This document shows positions 57,665 to 64,000 of a stretch of 64,000 bases of DNA, in pieces. The number at the start of each line of letters is the position of its first letter. Positions within the stretch are counted from its first letter, which is position 1. Origin of the DNA: Micrococcaceae bacterium Sec5.1 (lineage in GTDB: Bacteria > Actinomycetota > Actinomycetes > Actinomycetales > Micrococcaceae). The notes beneath the pieces were generated by a model. The model did no database searches, had not been told where the DNA came from, and saw nothing but the letters and a program-made list of their open reading frames with translations. The translations under genes and the position numbers were made by a program. The stretch is taken from positions 5,084,001-5,148,000 of the forward strand of contig CP143430.1 of assembly GCA_039636795.1 (NCBI GenBank), read 5' to 3'.

Positions 57665-58309
57665 TCACAGCTCTGGGCGATTTGAAGATACAAGGAATGG
57701 GTTAGTCAGAGCCCTAAGACTGTTGAGTGCTGCAATCTGTGGGTACTGATCCCTGTGGAATCGCCATCGATCATAGGCATTCCAGTAGCTCAGCGCCCTT
57801 TGAACTGTCAGGCTTATGAATGCCGGATTGTCCTTGGTGAATTGGACATAGGCCTGTTGGAGTTCGGGTCGCTCAGCTAGCGTCGTCCCAAAGAACTGCT
57901 TTAGATCGTTGCCGATTTCGATGACGTATTCACCGCAGAGCTGGACCACGAACGGAATCGTCCACGAGGCATTCGCTTCGAGGAGATCCCGGAGAGCCGC
58001 TTGGCGGATTCGTCCGTCACCGTGTCTGGACATCCAAGCTGCGAGGATGAGTAATTGCTCTGGTCCCAGATTTTGAGTGCGACTAACCTCCGGCCACTGG
58101 TAGTAGGTCCTGTACGGGATTTGAACCAACTCACCCGAGATGTGAATTTTGATGGGGGACGGAGACCGGCCGTTTGTGTCTTGGATGAGTAGCGACATAG
58201 TTGGATGGTTTGGACACGCCAGAGCACGGAGTGCGGCGTTGGCATCCGCGCGAAACTCCAAGGGCACGGCGCCGAGGAGAAGAGGATCCATTATGGACGA
58301 CTCGTTCAT
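57665..58309 (-). CDS. Unknown protein, immunity-type
   Basis: A 214-residue helix-rich protein. Its middle (VQIPYRTYYQWPEVSRTQNLGPEQLLILAAWMSRHGDGRIRQAALRDLL, then WTIPFVVQLCGEYVIEIGNDLKQFF) is conserved-looking: a strand with Y-R-x-Y followed by HEAT-like helices. I recall similar unnamed proteins in Microbacteriaceae and Streptomyces near toxin loci. No enzyme motif is seen. Either ATG 58309 or ATG 58291 may start it. Confidence 0.65.
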   Translation of the reverse strand: MNESSIMDPLLLGAVPLEFRADANAALRALACPNHPTMSLLIQDTNGRSPSPIKIHISGELVQIPYRTYYQWPEVSRTQNLGPEQLLILAAWMSRHGDGRIRQAALRDLLEANASWTIPFVVQLCGEYVIEIGNDLKQFFGTTLAERPELQQAYVQFTKDNPAFISLTVQRALSYWNAYDRWRFHRDQYPQIAALNSLRALTNPFLVSSNRPEL

Positions 58310-58372
58310 TGGCTCATTAAAGCAGCGCCAAAACCCTCATCACCGAAAGGGATGCCTTCGCCGTCACTGGTA

Positions 58373-58394
58373 TCCCATTTCCTTGGAATTGGAA
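58373..58394. repeat. Second palindrome family, copy 1 (inverted)
   Basis: TCCCATTTCCTTGGAATTGG is an inverted, diverged copy of the TTCCACTTCCTTGGAAGTGG element at 59467. It lies between two minus-strand genes. Confidence 0.5.
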
Positions 58395-58420
58395 CAGGGA
58401 GGGGACGCGGGCCGGAACAT

Positions 58421-58771
58421 TCAGCCATTCGTGTCTTCGGAGATGGCTTCCAGGGCAAGGAGCATCGCGTGGGCTTCCTCAACCGAGAAGCGGGTGACAA
58501 GAGGCCACTCCCACCCGGCGCCGTAGTAATCATCGGTCACAGCAATACGAGCGATACGGATTGCTACTGGCAAGTCACTGATGTCCAAACCTTCCCCGCT
58601 GTCCAGTGCATCGATAAGGCTGTGGCGCTTCGAGTGGAAGGCCGTGTTATCCGCAAAGTCCAGCTTTCGAGCGAAGTGGTCCGACGACGACGCTGGGCCC
58701 CTCCAAACACGGAGCGCCGTCAGCAGGAAATCGCATAGGTCATCAGTAGGGTTTGTCAGCACTCTGGTCAC
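58421..58771 (-). CDS. Unknown protein, immunity-type
   Basis: A 116-residue protein ending AVTDDYYGAGWEWPLVTRFSVEEAHAMLLALEAISED. The W-x-W-P-L-V-T-R-F-S-x-x-E-A-h-x-M-L pattern is a recognisable but unnamed actinobacterial family. The start is uncertain (GTG 58771 or GTG 58762). Cytosolic, acidic. Its upstream region holds a copy of the second palindrome. Confidence 0.6.
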   Translation of the reverse strand: MTRVLTNPTDDLCDFLLTALRVWRGPASSSDHFARKLDFADNTAFHSKRHSLIDALDSGEGLDISDLPVAIRIARIAVTDDYYGAGWEWPLVTRFSVEEAHAMLLALEAISEDTNG

Positions 58772-58802
58772 CCATGAAGCTAACCATGCTCCGTTGAGGG
58801 AT

Positions 58803-58826
58803 GTTCCACTTCCTTGTGAGTGGGAC
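58803..58826. repeat. Second palindrome family, copy 2
   Basis: GTTCCACTTCCTTGTGAGTG followed by GGAC; one altered pair in the centre compared with the copy at 59467. It lies between the divergent genes at 58771 and 58881. Confidence 0.65.
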
Positions 58827-58880
58827 GGTGGCAGTTTCGGTATCTCCCATGCTGCCCGGGGCTCCGCGTAGAGTCTGAGA

Positions 58881-59423
58881 ATGAATCCTCTGGTGCAGCC
58901 TGTACTCGTTGCGTCCCCTTACAGGCTCCGCCCGTTTACGGCAGCCGATGTTCCAGTGGTCCAGGAAGCCTCGAGCGATCCACTAATTCCTGCCATCACG
59001 ACGGTTCCCGCCAGCGGTTCACGCCAGGCAGCTCTGGCCTTCATCGAAAGACAGCACCGGCGCTTAGTTGATGGCACCGGGTACTCCTTCGCGATTGCTG
59101 ATTCCTCCTCTGATCAGGCGGTTGGCCAAATCGGACTGTGGCTGAAGAACCTCAGCCAAGGCCGGGCGAGCATTGGCTACTGGGTGGCACCAGCCCATCG
59201 AGGGAAGGGAGCTGCTTCTTCTGCTTTAGGTGCCCTCGCCGCCTGGGGTCTTGCGCACCCCGGGATTCATCGACTGGAACTCTACGTCGAGCCTTGGAAT
59301 GAGGGCTCCTGGCGCGCAGCCGAGCGCAGCGGGTTCGTACGTGAAGGGACGATGAGGAGCTGGCTAGAGATTGGCGGCAAGCGCAAGGACATGTACATGT
59401 ACTCGCGCCTTCCTGCTCGCTAG
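58881..59423 (+). CDS. GNAT acetyltransferase, RimJ/RimL-like
   Basis: A 180-residue GNAT enzyme of the RimJ/RimL class, which acetylate protein N-termini or small molecules. YRLRPFTAADVPVVQEASSDPLIPAI opens the family fold; ASIGYWVAPAHRGKGAASSALGALAAWGL is the acetyl-CoA loop (R-G-K-G-A), and RLELYVEPWNEGSWRAAERSGFVREGTMRSW the typical RimJ/L ending. ATG 58881. It is one of few clear enzymes in the accessory stretch. Confidence 0.9.
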   Translation: MNPLVQPVLVASPYRLRPFTAADVPVVQEASSDPLIPAITTVPASGSRQAALAFIERQHRRLVDGTGYSFAIADSSSDQAVGQIGLWLKNLSQGRASIGYWVAPAHRGKGAASSALGALAAWGLAHPGIHRLELYVEPWNEGSWRAAERSGFVREGTMRSWLEIGGKRKDMYMYSRLPAR

Positions 59424-59466
59424 GAATCACGCTTCGCGGACCTCCCTGCTCTGCCGCGGTTTCGGT

Positions 59467-59490
59467 GTTCCACTTCCTTGGAAGTGGGAC
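59467..59490. repeat. Second palindrome family, copy 3
   Basis: GTTCCACTTCCTTGGAAGTG followed by GGAC; nearly perfect 24-bp palindrome, 43 bp after the GNAT stop. Confidence 0.7.
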
Positions 59491-59526
59491 ATCATTGACA
59501 GGCACACTCCTCAATCGCGCATCTGA

Positions 59527-59793
59527 TTGTCAGCCAAGGTTCCTCTGGTACCGTTCGATGCCGCGCGGGTGCCCGTAGGGGGATCCCTTACCGGGCATCA
59601 GATCAAGAAGGTCTACCCCGCCGTCTGGCAGGAGTTGGGCGGAGTCCCCGATCGCTCCCGTAGAGTGGTGGTCCTCCCGGACCTGGCCTGGCTCGAACAG
59701 GCGACCACCCTCACCAAACTACGGGCAGGACACGCACTTACCGGGTATACGCATCTTGGGCAGGTTCGTACTGAGCATATGTTGCCTAATTGA
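59527..59793 (+). CDS. Frame of unknown function running through a palindrome (possible fragment)
   Basis: An 88-codon frame. From residue 20 it reads LTGHQIKKVYPAVWQELGGVPDRSRRVVVLPDLAWLEQATTLTKLRAGHALTGYTHLGQ, with strong GC third-position bias, so this part was surely coding once. Its beginning runs through a GGATCC element at 59571-59596, and no ribosome site is seen, so it is probably the tail of a gene cut off at that element. No family recognised. Confidence 0.4.
   Translation: MSAKVPLVPFDAARVPVGGSLTGHQIKKVYPAVWQELGGVPDRSRRVVVLPDLAWLEQATTLTKLRAGHALTGYTHLGQVRTEHMLPN
59571..59596. repeat. GGATCC palindromic element, copy 7
   Basis: GCCCGtaGGGGGATCCCtta followed by CCGGGC; outer arms GCCCG/CGGGC and centre GGGATCCC are paired. 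Confidence 0.7.
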
Positions 59794-59852
59794 AGAATTG
59801 AATTGGGCACCAATTGAGCCGTATGGGTTACACCTAGGCGAAGATTCTTCAT

Positions 59853-60206
59853 ATGCACGATTCGATCCTTCCCGCGCAGATCCAGCTGACCACCAGGTTC
59901 GGGGCTGTTCCAGCACCGCCCTCGCAAGGAGTGAACGTAGGAGTTTCCGAAAACCTGCGGTCACCGCATCTTCTACCCCTCAACGGTCTAAGGCATCCCG
60001 CCGCAACCGGGGCCAGTGGCTGGTTCATTTGGCGCGGCGAAGAGCTCGGAACCGCGCACGACTTCTTCGTTCCCTTGCACGTCGAGCATCTGACGACCTG
60101 GTGTCCGGAAGTCCTTCCCTATCTCGCGTTGCCTCCGGGGTGGCGATTCCTCTTAGCACCCGGCTACGAAGATGTCTGGTTCGACGAGTCGTTGTTGAAT
60201 GCCTAA
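59853..60206 (+). CDS. Imm33-like immunity protein
   Basis: A 117-residue protein. The second half, GWFIWRGEELGTAHDFFVPLHVEHLTTWCPEVLPYLALPPGWRFLLAPGYEDVWFD, matches the immunity-type family I know as Imm33-like (W-x-F-x-P-L-H-v-x-H-L, C-P, Y-L-x-L-P-P-G-W-R-F, G-Y-E-D-V-W-x-D). Such proteins neutralise contact-delivered toxins; no cognate toxin gene is seen in this window. ATG 59853 gives the usual length. Confidence 0.75.
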   Translation: MHDSILPAQIQLTTRFGAVPAPPSQGVNVGVSENLRSPHLLPLNGLRHPAATGASGWFIWRGEELGTAHDFFVPLHVEHLTTWCPEVLPYLALPPGWRFLLAPGYEDVWFDESLLNA

Positions 60207-60249
60207 GGGAAGCTGATGATCCGGCTCAAGCTCCCTTCCAGTTCGCCGT

Positions 60250-60276
60250 CCGGTGAAGGATCCTTCACCGGGCACG
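60250..60276. repeat. GGATCC palindromic element, copy 9 (perfect)
   Basis: GTGAAGGATCCTTCAC (60254-60269) with three more paired bases on each side: a perfect 22-bp palindrome, followed by GGCAC. It is the best copy and may represent the intact element. Confidence 0.8.
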
Positions 60277-60521
60277 GTTGCCCGTTGGTGGGCGGGAATC
60301 TGCAACAGGGTGACCATGGCCTGGAGGCACGTAATGGGCCGCCGGTTCTCTGGGGGCACGGAGCCGAGTAAGTGAGACTGGGCTCCGGATTTCTGGTCCT
60401 GGCTGGCCCGTCTTGCTGGTCCTGGCTCCCCCGTCTTAAGAGAACGTGCATTCCGTTTGACATCGACGAAACTAGAGGAAGACTATGGGCAAACAAAATC
60501 GTCGTCTTCTATGGAGTTCTC

Positions 60522-60809
60522 ATGGCGGGAATCATGCTGGTCAAGCAGCGCGTCGCCGACGTCGCCCAATGGGATGCGGTGTTTCACGACCCGGAGTTGG
60601 ACGCGGTGCGTCGCCGCCACGGGCTGGTGGTCACCGGAACCTACCTCGACGCGGAGACTCCGAACACCGTCATTGTTGCGATGGACATGGCCGATCTCGA
60701 CCTGGCCCGGCAGTTCGCTTCCTCCGCCACGTTGGCCGACGCCCGCGAGAGGGCCGGAGCGATCGGCCCACCGGAGGGCGTCTGGTATGGCCCGAGAGAG
60801 GTTCGTTGA
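60522..60809 (+). CDS. Small protein of ferredoxin-like (DUF3764-like) fold
   Basis: A 95-residue protein: VKQRVADVAQWDAVFHDPELDAVRRRHGLVVTGTYLDAETPNTVIVAMDMADLDLARQFASSATLADARERAGAIGPPEGVWYG. The H-x-V-x-D, F-x-D pattern with V-x-x-a-x-D-m-x-x-A-x-x-F resembles dimeric alpha/beta-barrel proteins, including DUF3764. No catalytic residue can be named. ATG 60522 is the likely start; the longer frame upstream has no coding character. Confidence 0.65.
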   Translation: MAGIMLVKQRVADVAQWDAVFHDPELDAVRRRHGLVVTGTYLDAETPNTVIVAMDMADLDLARQFASSATLADARERAGAIGPPEGVWYGPREVR

Positions 60810-60915
60810 CCGTGCACGGCGAGGCCGACCGGGCGCTGCCACGCTCATGGATCGGCGCAACCCCGCTCGGGATGGCGCGGCTTCGGGCCAAAAGATCGAA
60901 GTCGATTTCACATAC

Positions 60916-60941
60916 GCCCGTTGAGGGATCCTCTACCGGGC
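60916..60941. repeat. GGATCC palindromic element, copy 10
   Basis: GCCCGttGAGGGATCCTCta followed by CCGGGC, then ACTGAAGTGCCCC; arms and centre are paired. Confidence 0.75.
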
Positions 60942-61004
60942 ACTGAAGTGCCCCTTGATTCCGGCCTACTTGGCAGTGCCCCTCCAGGACCATATCCGCG
61001 TAGC

Positions 61005-61484
61005 ATGACGGCATGCCTGACCGGGACGAGACCGAAGCCGCTTCAATTACTCCCTCCTGGCACGGCCCGGAGTTATGCGGAGTACAAGCCTGCCACTGAT
61101 AAACCCTCTCCTGCGCCAATCAACGTTGGCGGTTACGACGAGCTCCTCACCTGCTGCCAAGGGAAACGAGTGGTCCTTCCCCGCTCACGCGAGGGCCTTG
61201 TTGTAATTGATGCGCTGACTGTGGACCCGGAGGCGATGAAAGATCTAACCTGACTCGCTGCGGCCGTTGGCATGTTCTACGGAGACGTTCTCACTCACGC
61301 CATCCCGGGAGCTCATTGGGAAGTTATCGAAGTGGGCTTCCCAATGGTCCGGATAAGCAGAAACACAAGCATTTCGGTTATTCATGTGGCTCAACGATGG
61401 CTTGATGTAGGCTTCCCGACCCTGGTGATGAACTTCGACCACGCAACCGACCTCATTGACGAAGAGAGACTCCGAGGCAACTAG
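61005..61484 (+). pseudogene. DUF6278-like immunity-type gene, broken
   Basis: One frame gives INVGGYDELLTCCQGKRVVLPRSREGLVVIDALTVDPEAMKDLT, then TGA at 61251, then in the same phase LAAVGMFYGDVLTHAIPGAHWEVIEVGFPMVRISRNTSISVIHVAQRWLDVG to 61484. Together these read as one protein of a family I recall as DUF6278 (L-P-R-s-x-x-g-L, F-Y-G-D-V-L-x-H-x-i-P-G-a-x-W, V-I-x-V-A-Q-R). The TGA therefore splits it. The N-terminal end also seems out of phase: ATG 61013 in another frame reads PDRDETEAASITPSWHGPE before a stop. Likely a frameshift plus nonsense mutation. Confidence 0.65.
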
Positions 61485-61508
61485 GCACTGCTGATGTGCG
61501 GGAATGAG

Positions 61509-61536
61509 TGTCCAGTGAAGGATCCTCAAACGGCGC
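61509..61536. repeat. GGATCC palindromic element, copy 11 (decayed)
   Basis: TGTCCAGTGAAGGATCCTCA then AACGGCGC. Left arm and centre preserved, right arm altered. Confidence 0.6.
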
Positions 61537-61607
61537 TTGTCGTGCGCTGTTCAGCCGCGCAGCGAAAGGTGGCGCGCTTAGGAAGACCATTTGCGGAAGC
61601 CCGTCAC

Positions 61608-62753
61608 TTATCCCTGTGAATCTCGGTTTCGTCGGTTGCTCCGGAAGGGAAGGGCGTTTAGCGCAGCATTGCGTATCGTGATGCCCGACCGGGTCTTGGG
61701 TACAAGGAGGCGGGATGCGATGCCGGCGCCTCGTTGTTGCTGTCGAACGTGTTTGTGGTGTTTGTGTTCATAGTCGGCGAAAGCGGCGGTGTGGTCATCA
61801 GGGTGCGCGGCAATGGAGTCGGCGAGGGTCTTGGCTCCAACGATCGCGTTGCTGGATCCTTCACCGAACAGCGAGATACAACTTGCCGCGTCACCGAGCA
61901 GCACGACTCGGCCGGCAGCCCACTGCGGTACGTCCACGTGTGTGACGGCGTCGAAGTACCTATCGTCGGACGCGCCCCATTCCTTAAGGGCGAGCGTTGT
62001 GAGCCATCCGCCGCCGGCGTAGGCGGACTCGACGATGCGTCTGCCGTGTTCGGCGTCCCGGTAGTCGAAATCGTGCTGTCCCCGGAAGATGAATGCGAAC
62101 CCGGGCTTCCCACCTGCCGGATGGATGGTCAGGGAGGTTCCTGGTTCGTTGTACAACAGCACAGTGCGCGGATCTTCGATCGGCGCAGGCGCGCGCACCG
62201 TACCGACGAACATGCCGAAGGGGCGGGAAAAACGTTCTTCGGGGCCGAATGCCAAGCGGCGAACGGTGGAGTGGAGTCCGTCCGACCCGATGATCAAGTC
62301 ATAGCGACGGGAAGGGGTCCGCTGAAACTGGACGTCGATACCCCTGTCGTCCTGGTGCAAAGCGGTGATCGAGTCGTCCCGGATGATGAGGCTTGTCTCG
62401 TGTGCCTTCTCAAGCAACACGTCGACGAGTTCATTTCGTGCGACCTCGACCTCCTGTGGGCTGCCACCGCGTAGCCGCGTGGGGATCTTTGCCTGTGCAC
62501 GCCCGTCGGCGTCGACGAAGACCAAGCGTTCGACTCCGGTCGCGACCTCTTCCAGGTGGGACCAGATGCCCATTTGCCGTGCAATAGCGACGGCTCCTCC
62601 ACGTACGTCAATAGGGTTGCCACTAGATCGGATGTCGGCCGCTCGTTCCACAACCGTGACCGACCAACCTGCCTTCGCCAGCCAATACGCGGCCGTGGAA
62701 CCGGCAATGCCAGCGCCGGAGATCAGTATGTTGCGGTCCACCATGCATTTCAT
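61608..62753 (-). CDS. FAD-dependent aromatic-type monooxygenase
   Basis: A 381-residue flavoprotein hydroxylase. FAD-binding motifs are clear: ILISGAGIAGSTAAYWLAKAGWSVTVVERA (G-x-G-x-x-G), DLIIGSDGLHSTVRRLAFG (D-G motif) and RVVLLGDAASCISLFGEGSSNAIVGAKTLADSI (G-D motif). This single-component class hydroxylates phenols, polyketides or tetracyclines; tetracycline-inactivating enzymes and TetX-like proteins are in the same group, but the substrate cannot be fixed. ATG 62753 or 62744 starts it. It is divergent from nothing recognisable; about 300 bp without genes precede it. Confidence 0.92.
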   Translation of the reverse strand: MKCMVDRNILISGAGIAGSTAAYWLAKAGWSVTVVERAADIRSSGNPIDVRGGAVAIARQMGIWSHLEEVATGVERLVFVDADGRAQAKIPTRLRGGSPQEVEVARNELVDVLLEKAHETSLIIRDDSITALHQDDRGIDVQFQRTPSRRYDLIIGSDGLHSTVRRLAFGPEERFSRPFGMFVGTVRAPAPIEDPRTVLLYNEPGTSLTIHPAGGKPGFAFIFRGQHDFDYRDAEHGRRIVESAYAGGGWLTTLALKEWGASDDRYFDAVTHVDVPQWAAGRVVLLGDAASCISLFGEGSSNAIVGAKTLADSIAAHPDDHTAAFADYEHKHHKHVRQQQRGAGIASRLLVPKTRSGITIRNAALNALPFRSNRRNRDSQG

Positions 62754-63057
62754 TCAAGCACTCAGCCCTGGCGTATCCCGCGTATTGACCCCAATTTGCT
62801 CGGGCAAGTCAGCGGCAATCATGCGGGCAAGGATCAAAGTGGTCCCAGTTCCACGAGACACAGATGAGTACGAGCCGATGCTGTTGGCTGCTCCCTGGCA
62901 CCACATGCAGAGGAGGACCCTGGGCAGCCGACAGGGGCCGCATTCACACGGGCCCTGCTGTTGTAAACATCCTCCTGCCTACAACTTTGAGCTTCCCACG
63001 CCGATGCCAAACTACAGAGTGCTATCCCAGTCCCCTCACTTTTCCGCCATTTGGAGC
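62754..63057. other. Gap without a supported gene
   Basis: About 300 bp between the monooxygenase start and the ester-cyclase fragment. No frame, repeat or operator stood out on either strand. It should contain the monooxygenase promoter. Confidence 0.4.
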
Positions 63058-63280
63058 TCAATTTGGAGAGCCGCTGGGCATTAGGCGTCTCAGTACACCC
63101 GTCTGCTGGAGTAGGGAGAAACGGTCCGGAACGCCCCAATGCTCGGAGATACGTCCGTCGACGACGACGGCAATGTCGATGACCGTCACCTCGACCGGCT
63201 TCCCGCTGGGTGGTCCGAAGAACGGTCCCGTGTTTGTTCCTCGTCCGTGGAAACGCACCCAGGCCGTAGTGCCTCGGGTG
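63058..63280 (-). pseudogene. SnoaL-like/ester cyclase C-terminal fragment
   Basis: Leftwards, the last 70 codons of a frame read GTTAWVRFHGRGTNTGPFFGPPSGKPVEVTVIDIAVVVDGRISEHWGVPDRFSLLQQTGVL. This is the C-terminal half of a SnoaL-type NTF2-fold protein (G-x-F-x-G-x-P-x-x-G-K-x-V, h-v-d-G-x-I-x-E-H-W-x-x-x-D). The N-terminal half is missing; upstream the frame turns into antisense of another fragment. Hence a truncated gene. Confidence 0.7.
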
Positions 63281-63289
63281 GCCCAGTCC

Positions 63290-63549
63290 TTGCTACCGAC
63301 GAGAGCCCCCAGACGCGGGAGCTGCTGCGCGCCAAACTCGCAGGCCGGGACCAGATCATGGACGCGATGATCGCCGCGCTCGGGGGCGAACTCACCGTAC
63401 CCCTGGACGAGGCACAGGCAATATTCCGCGGCCTGGCCGCCCCCGGCCTCTACCGGGAACTCGTAGAGCAACTCGGCTGGACCCCGCATCGCCTCGCCGA
63501 TTGGATGAGTGAGACGCTCCAGCACCACCTGCTTCGAGCAAAAGACTGA
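63290..63549 (+). pseudogene. Truncated regulator-like gene, C-terminal part
   Basis: The plus-strand frame TRELLRAKLAGRDQIMDAMIAALGGELTVPLDEAQAIFRGLAAPGLYRELVEQLGWTPHRLADWMSETLQHHLL looks like the ligand-side C-terminal helices of a TetR- or MerR-type regulator. Its DNA-binding N-terminus is not present; upstream sequence belongs antisense to the ester-cyclase fragment. Assignment is tentative. Confidence 0.45.
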
Positions 63550-63793
63550 TGTAAGGACGTTGTCCAGGAGTCAGGTCCGCCCCGGTCAATCATCGTCTGC
63601 ACTACCGAGCGCGTGGGTGCCTGGACCTGCCGCAGCCACTCCGATGAATGGCTGCGCGGACCCAGAAACGCAGCCAGGTCGATGCTGTCAGGCCCGACCC
63701 GTACTGGTGCAGCTACCGCCTGCTCGCGGGGGATCGGGATGCCGTTGCGGTACGTCTGGCGCCGCGGGCTTGTCCTAGGGCAGGATCGTTGCC
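63550..63793. other. Gap, possible coding relic on the minus strand
   Basis: About 240 bp. On the minus strand a frame reads TYRNGIPIPREQAVAAPVRVGPDSIDLAAFLGPRSHSSEWLRQVQAPTRSVVQTMIDRGGPDSW with fair codon use, but no start, family or clear end. It may be another fragment from the same rearrangement. Confidence 0.3.
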
Positions 63794-64000
63794 ATGACAC
63801 AGATGCTCCCCGCCCCGCGTCTGCTTGCGGACGGCTTCGCGATGATTGAGTCCGGACGTTGGCACGAAGGCCGCCTGTGGTTCGCTCACTGGGGTGCCGG
63901 TGAGGTGTTGGCCGTCGACCTCCTGGGCCAAACTGAAGTCATGGCATCCGGACCGACGAGGATGGGCTGGGCCATCGACTGGTTGCCCGACGGCGATTTG
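63794..64000 (+). CDS. SMP-30/gluconolactonase family protein, N-terminal part (cut by window edge)
   Basis: The first 69 residues of a six-blade beta-propeller lactonase: LLADGFAMIESGRWHEGRLWFAHWGAGEVLAVDLLGQTEVMASGPTRMGWAIDWLPDG. The E-s-x-R-W-x-x-g-R-L-W-F-x-x-w strand, with its metal-binding Glu, and W-x-I-D-W-L-P-D-G are family marks. Members hydrolyse sugar lactones. ATG 63794. The remainder lies beyond the window. Confidence 0.85.
   Translation, partial: MTQMLPAPRLLADGFAMIESGRWHEGRLWFAHWGAGEVLAVDLLGQTEVMASGPTRMGWAIDWLPDGDL

Noticed and set aside
61846..61870. GGATCCTTCACCG inside the monooxygenase gene, like the palindrome family
   Set aside because: It encodes the conserved LFGEGSSNA stretch of the enzyme in frame; the match is only about 13 bp and is explained by protein constraint.

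Overview
The window is about 64 kb of high-GC DNA. Protein families, gene order and codon use point to a Micrococcaceae actinobacterium of the Arthrobacter/Paenarthrobacter type. This is inferred from family resemblance (actinobacterial mannitol PTS, PucR-Ald pair, actinobacterial c-di-AMP riboswitch, DUF6480 and DUF2510 proteins), not from a marker gene. No rRNA, tRNA or CRISPR array was seen.

Region 1 (1-12.3 kb) is ordinary chromosome. It holds a MarR-controlled MFS exporter (cut by the window edge), a GNAT enzyme, a PadR-DUF1048-ABC drug-efflux operon, the amino acid permease cycA, and a mannitol module (TetR regulator, mtlA, mtlD). The mannitol module is divergent from the general PTS genes ptsI and ptsH, so the specific and general phosphotransfer proteins sit together.

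Region 2 (12.3-26.2 kb) is a fructan-use locus. One LacI-repressed promoter near 24.8 kb probably drives, leftwards, the LacI regulator, a lipoprotein solute-binding protein, two permeases, two ATPases of the Opp/Dpp type and a cytoplasmic GH32 hydrolase. A huge secreted GH32 fructanase follows. The likely logic is outside digestion, uptake of oligosaccharides and inside hydrolysis. A 1.4-kb insertion sequence with repeated ends lies just upstream of the promoter.

Region 3 (26.3-46.7 kb) is mixed: an Abi-like HEPN protein, a damaged alpha/beta hydrolase, an ATP-dependent DNA ligase, a c-di-AMP riboswitch in front of a low-complexity membrane protein, an AEC transporter, PucR with alanine dehydrogenase, an ECF sigma factor with a probable anti-sigma partner, a Gfo/Idh/MocA oxidoreductase, a RelBE-type toxin-antitoxin pair and a second Opp/Dpp importer.

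Region 4 (46.7-64 kb) is accessory. It starts with a serine-resolvase remnant, then a roughly 4.1-kb block (HEPN-like protein, PadR plus membrane protein, a 579-residue unknown) bounded by two 440-bp direct repeats that each carry a lipoprotein gene. From 52.3 to 61.6 kb come small, mostly unrecognised, partly immunity-like genes, several broken, separated by at least ten copies of a palindromic element centred on GGATCC and by a second palindrome family. An FAD monooxygenase, two truncated genes and the start of an SMP-30/gluconolactonase gene close the window.

Three short repeat families recur between genes: 32-bp-phased GTGAGAGAA arrays (four loci, 5.4-40.7 kb), a large hairpin element (12.3 and 26.3 kb), and the GGATCC palindromes (52-62 kb only). 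The last, with its string of immunity-like genes, is the best candidate for something undescribed.
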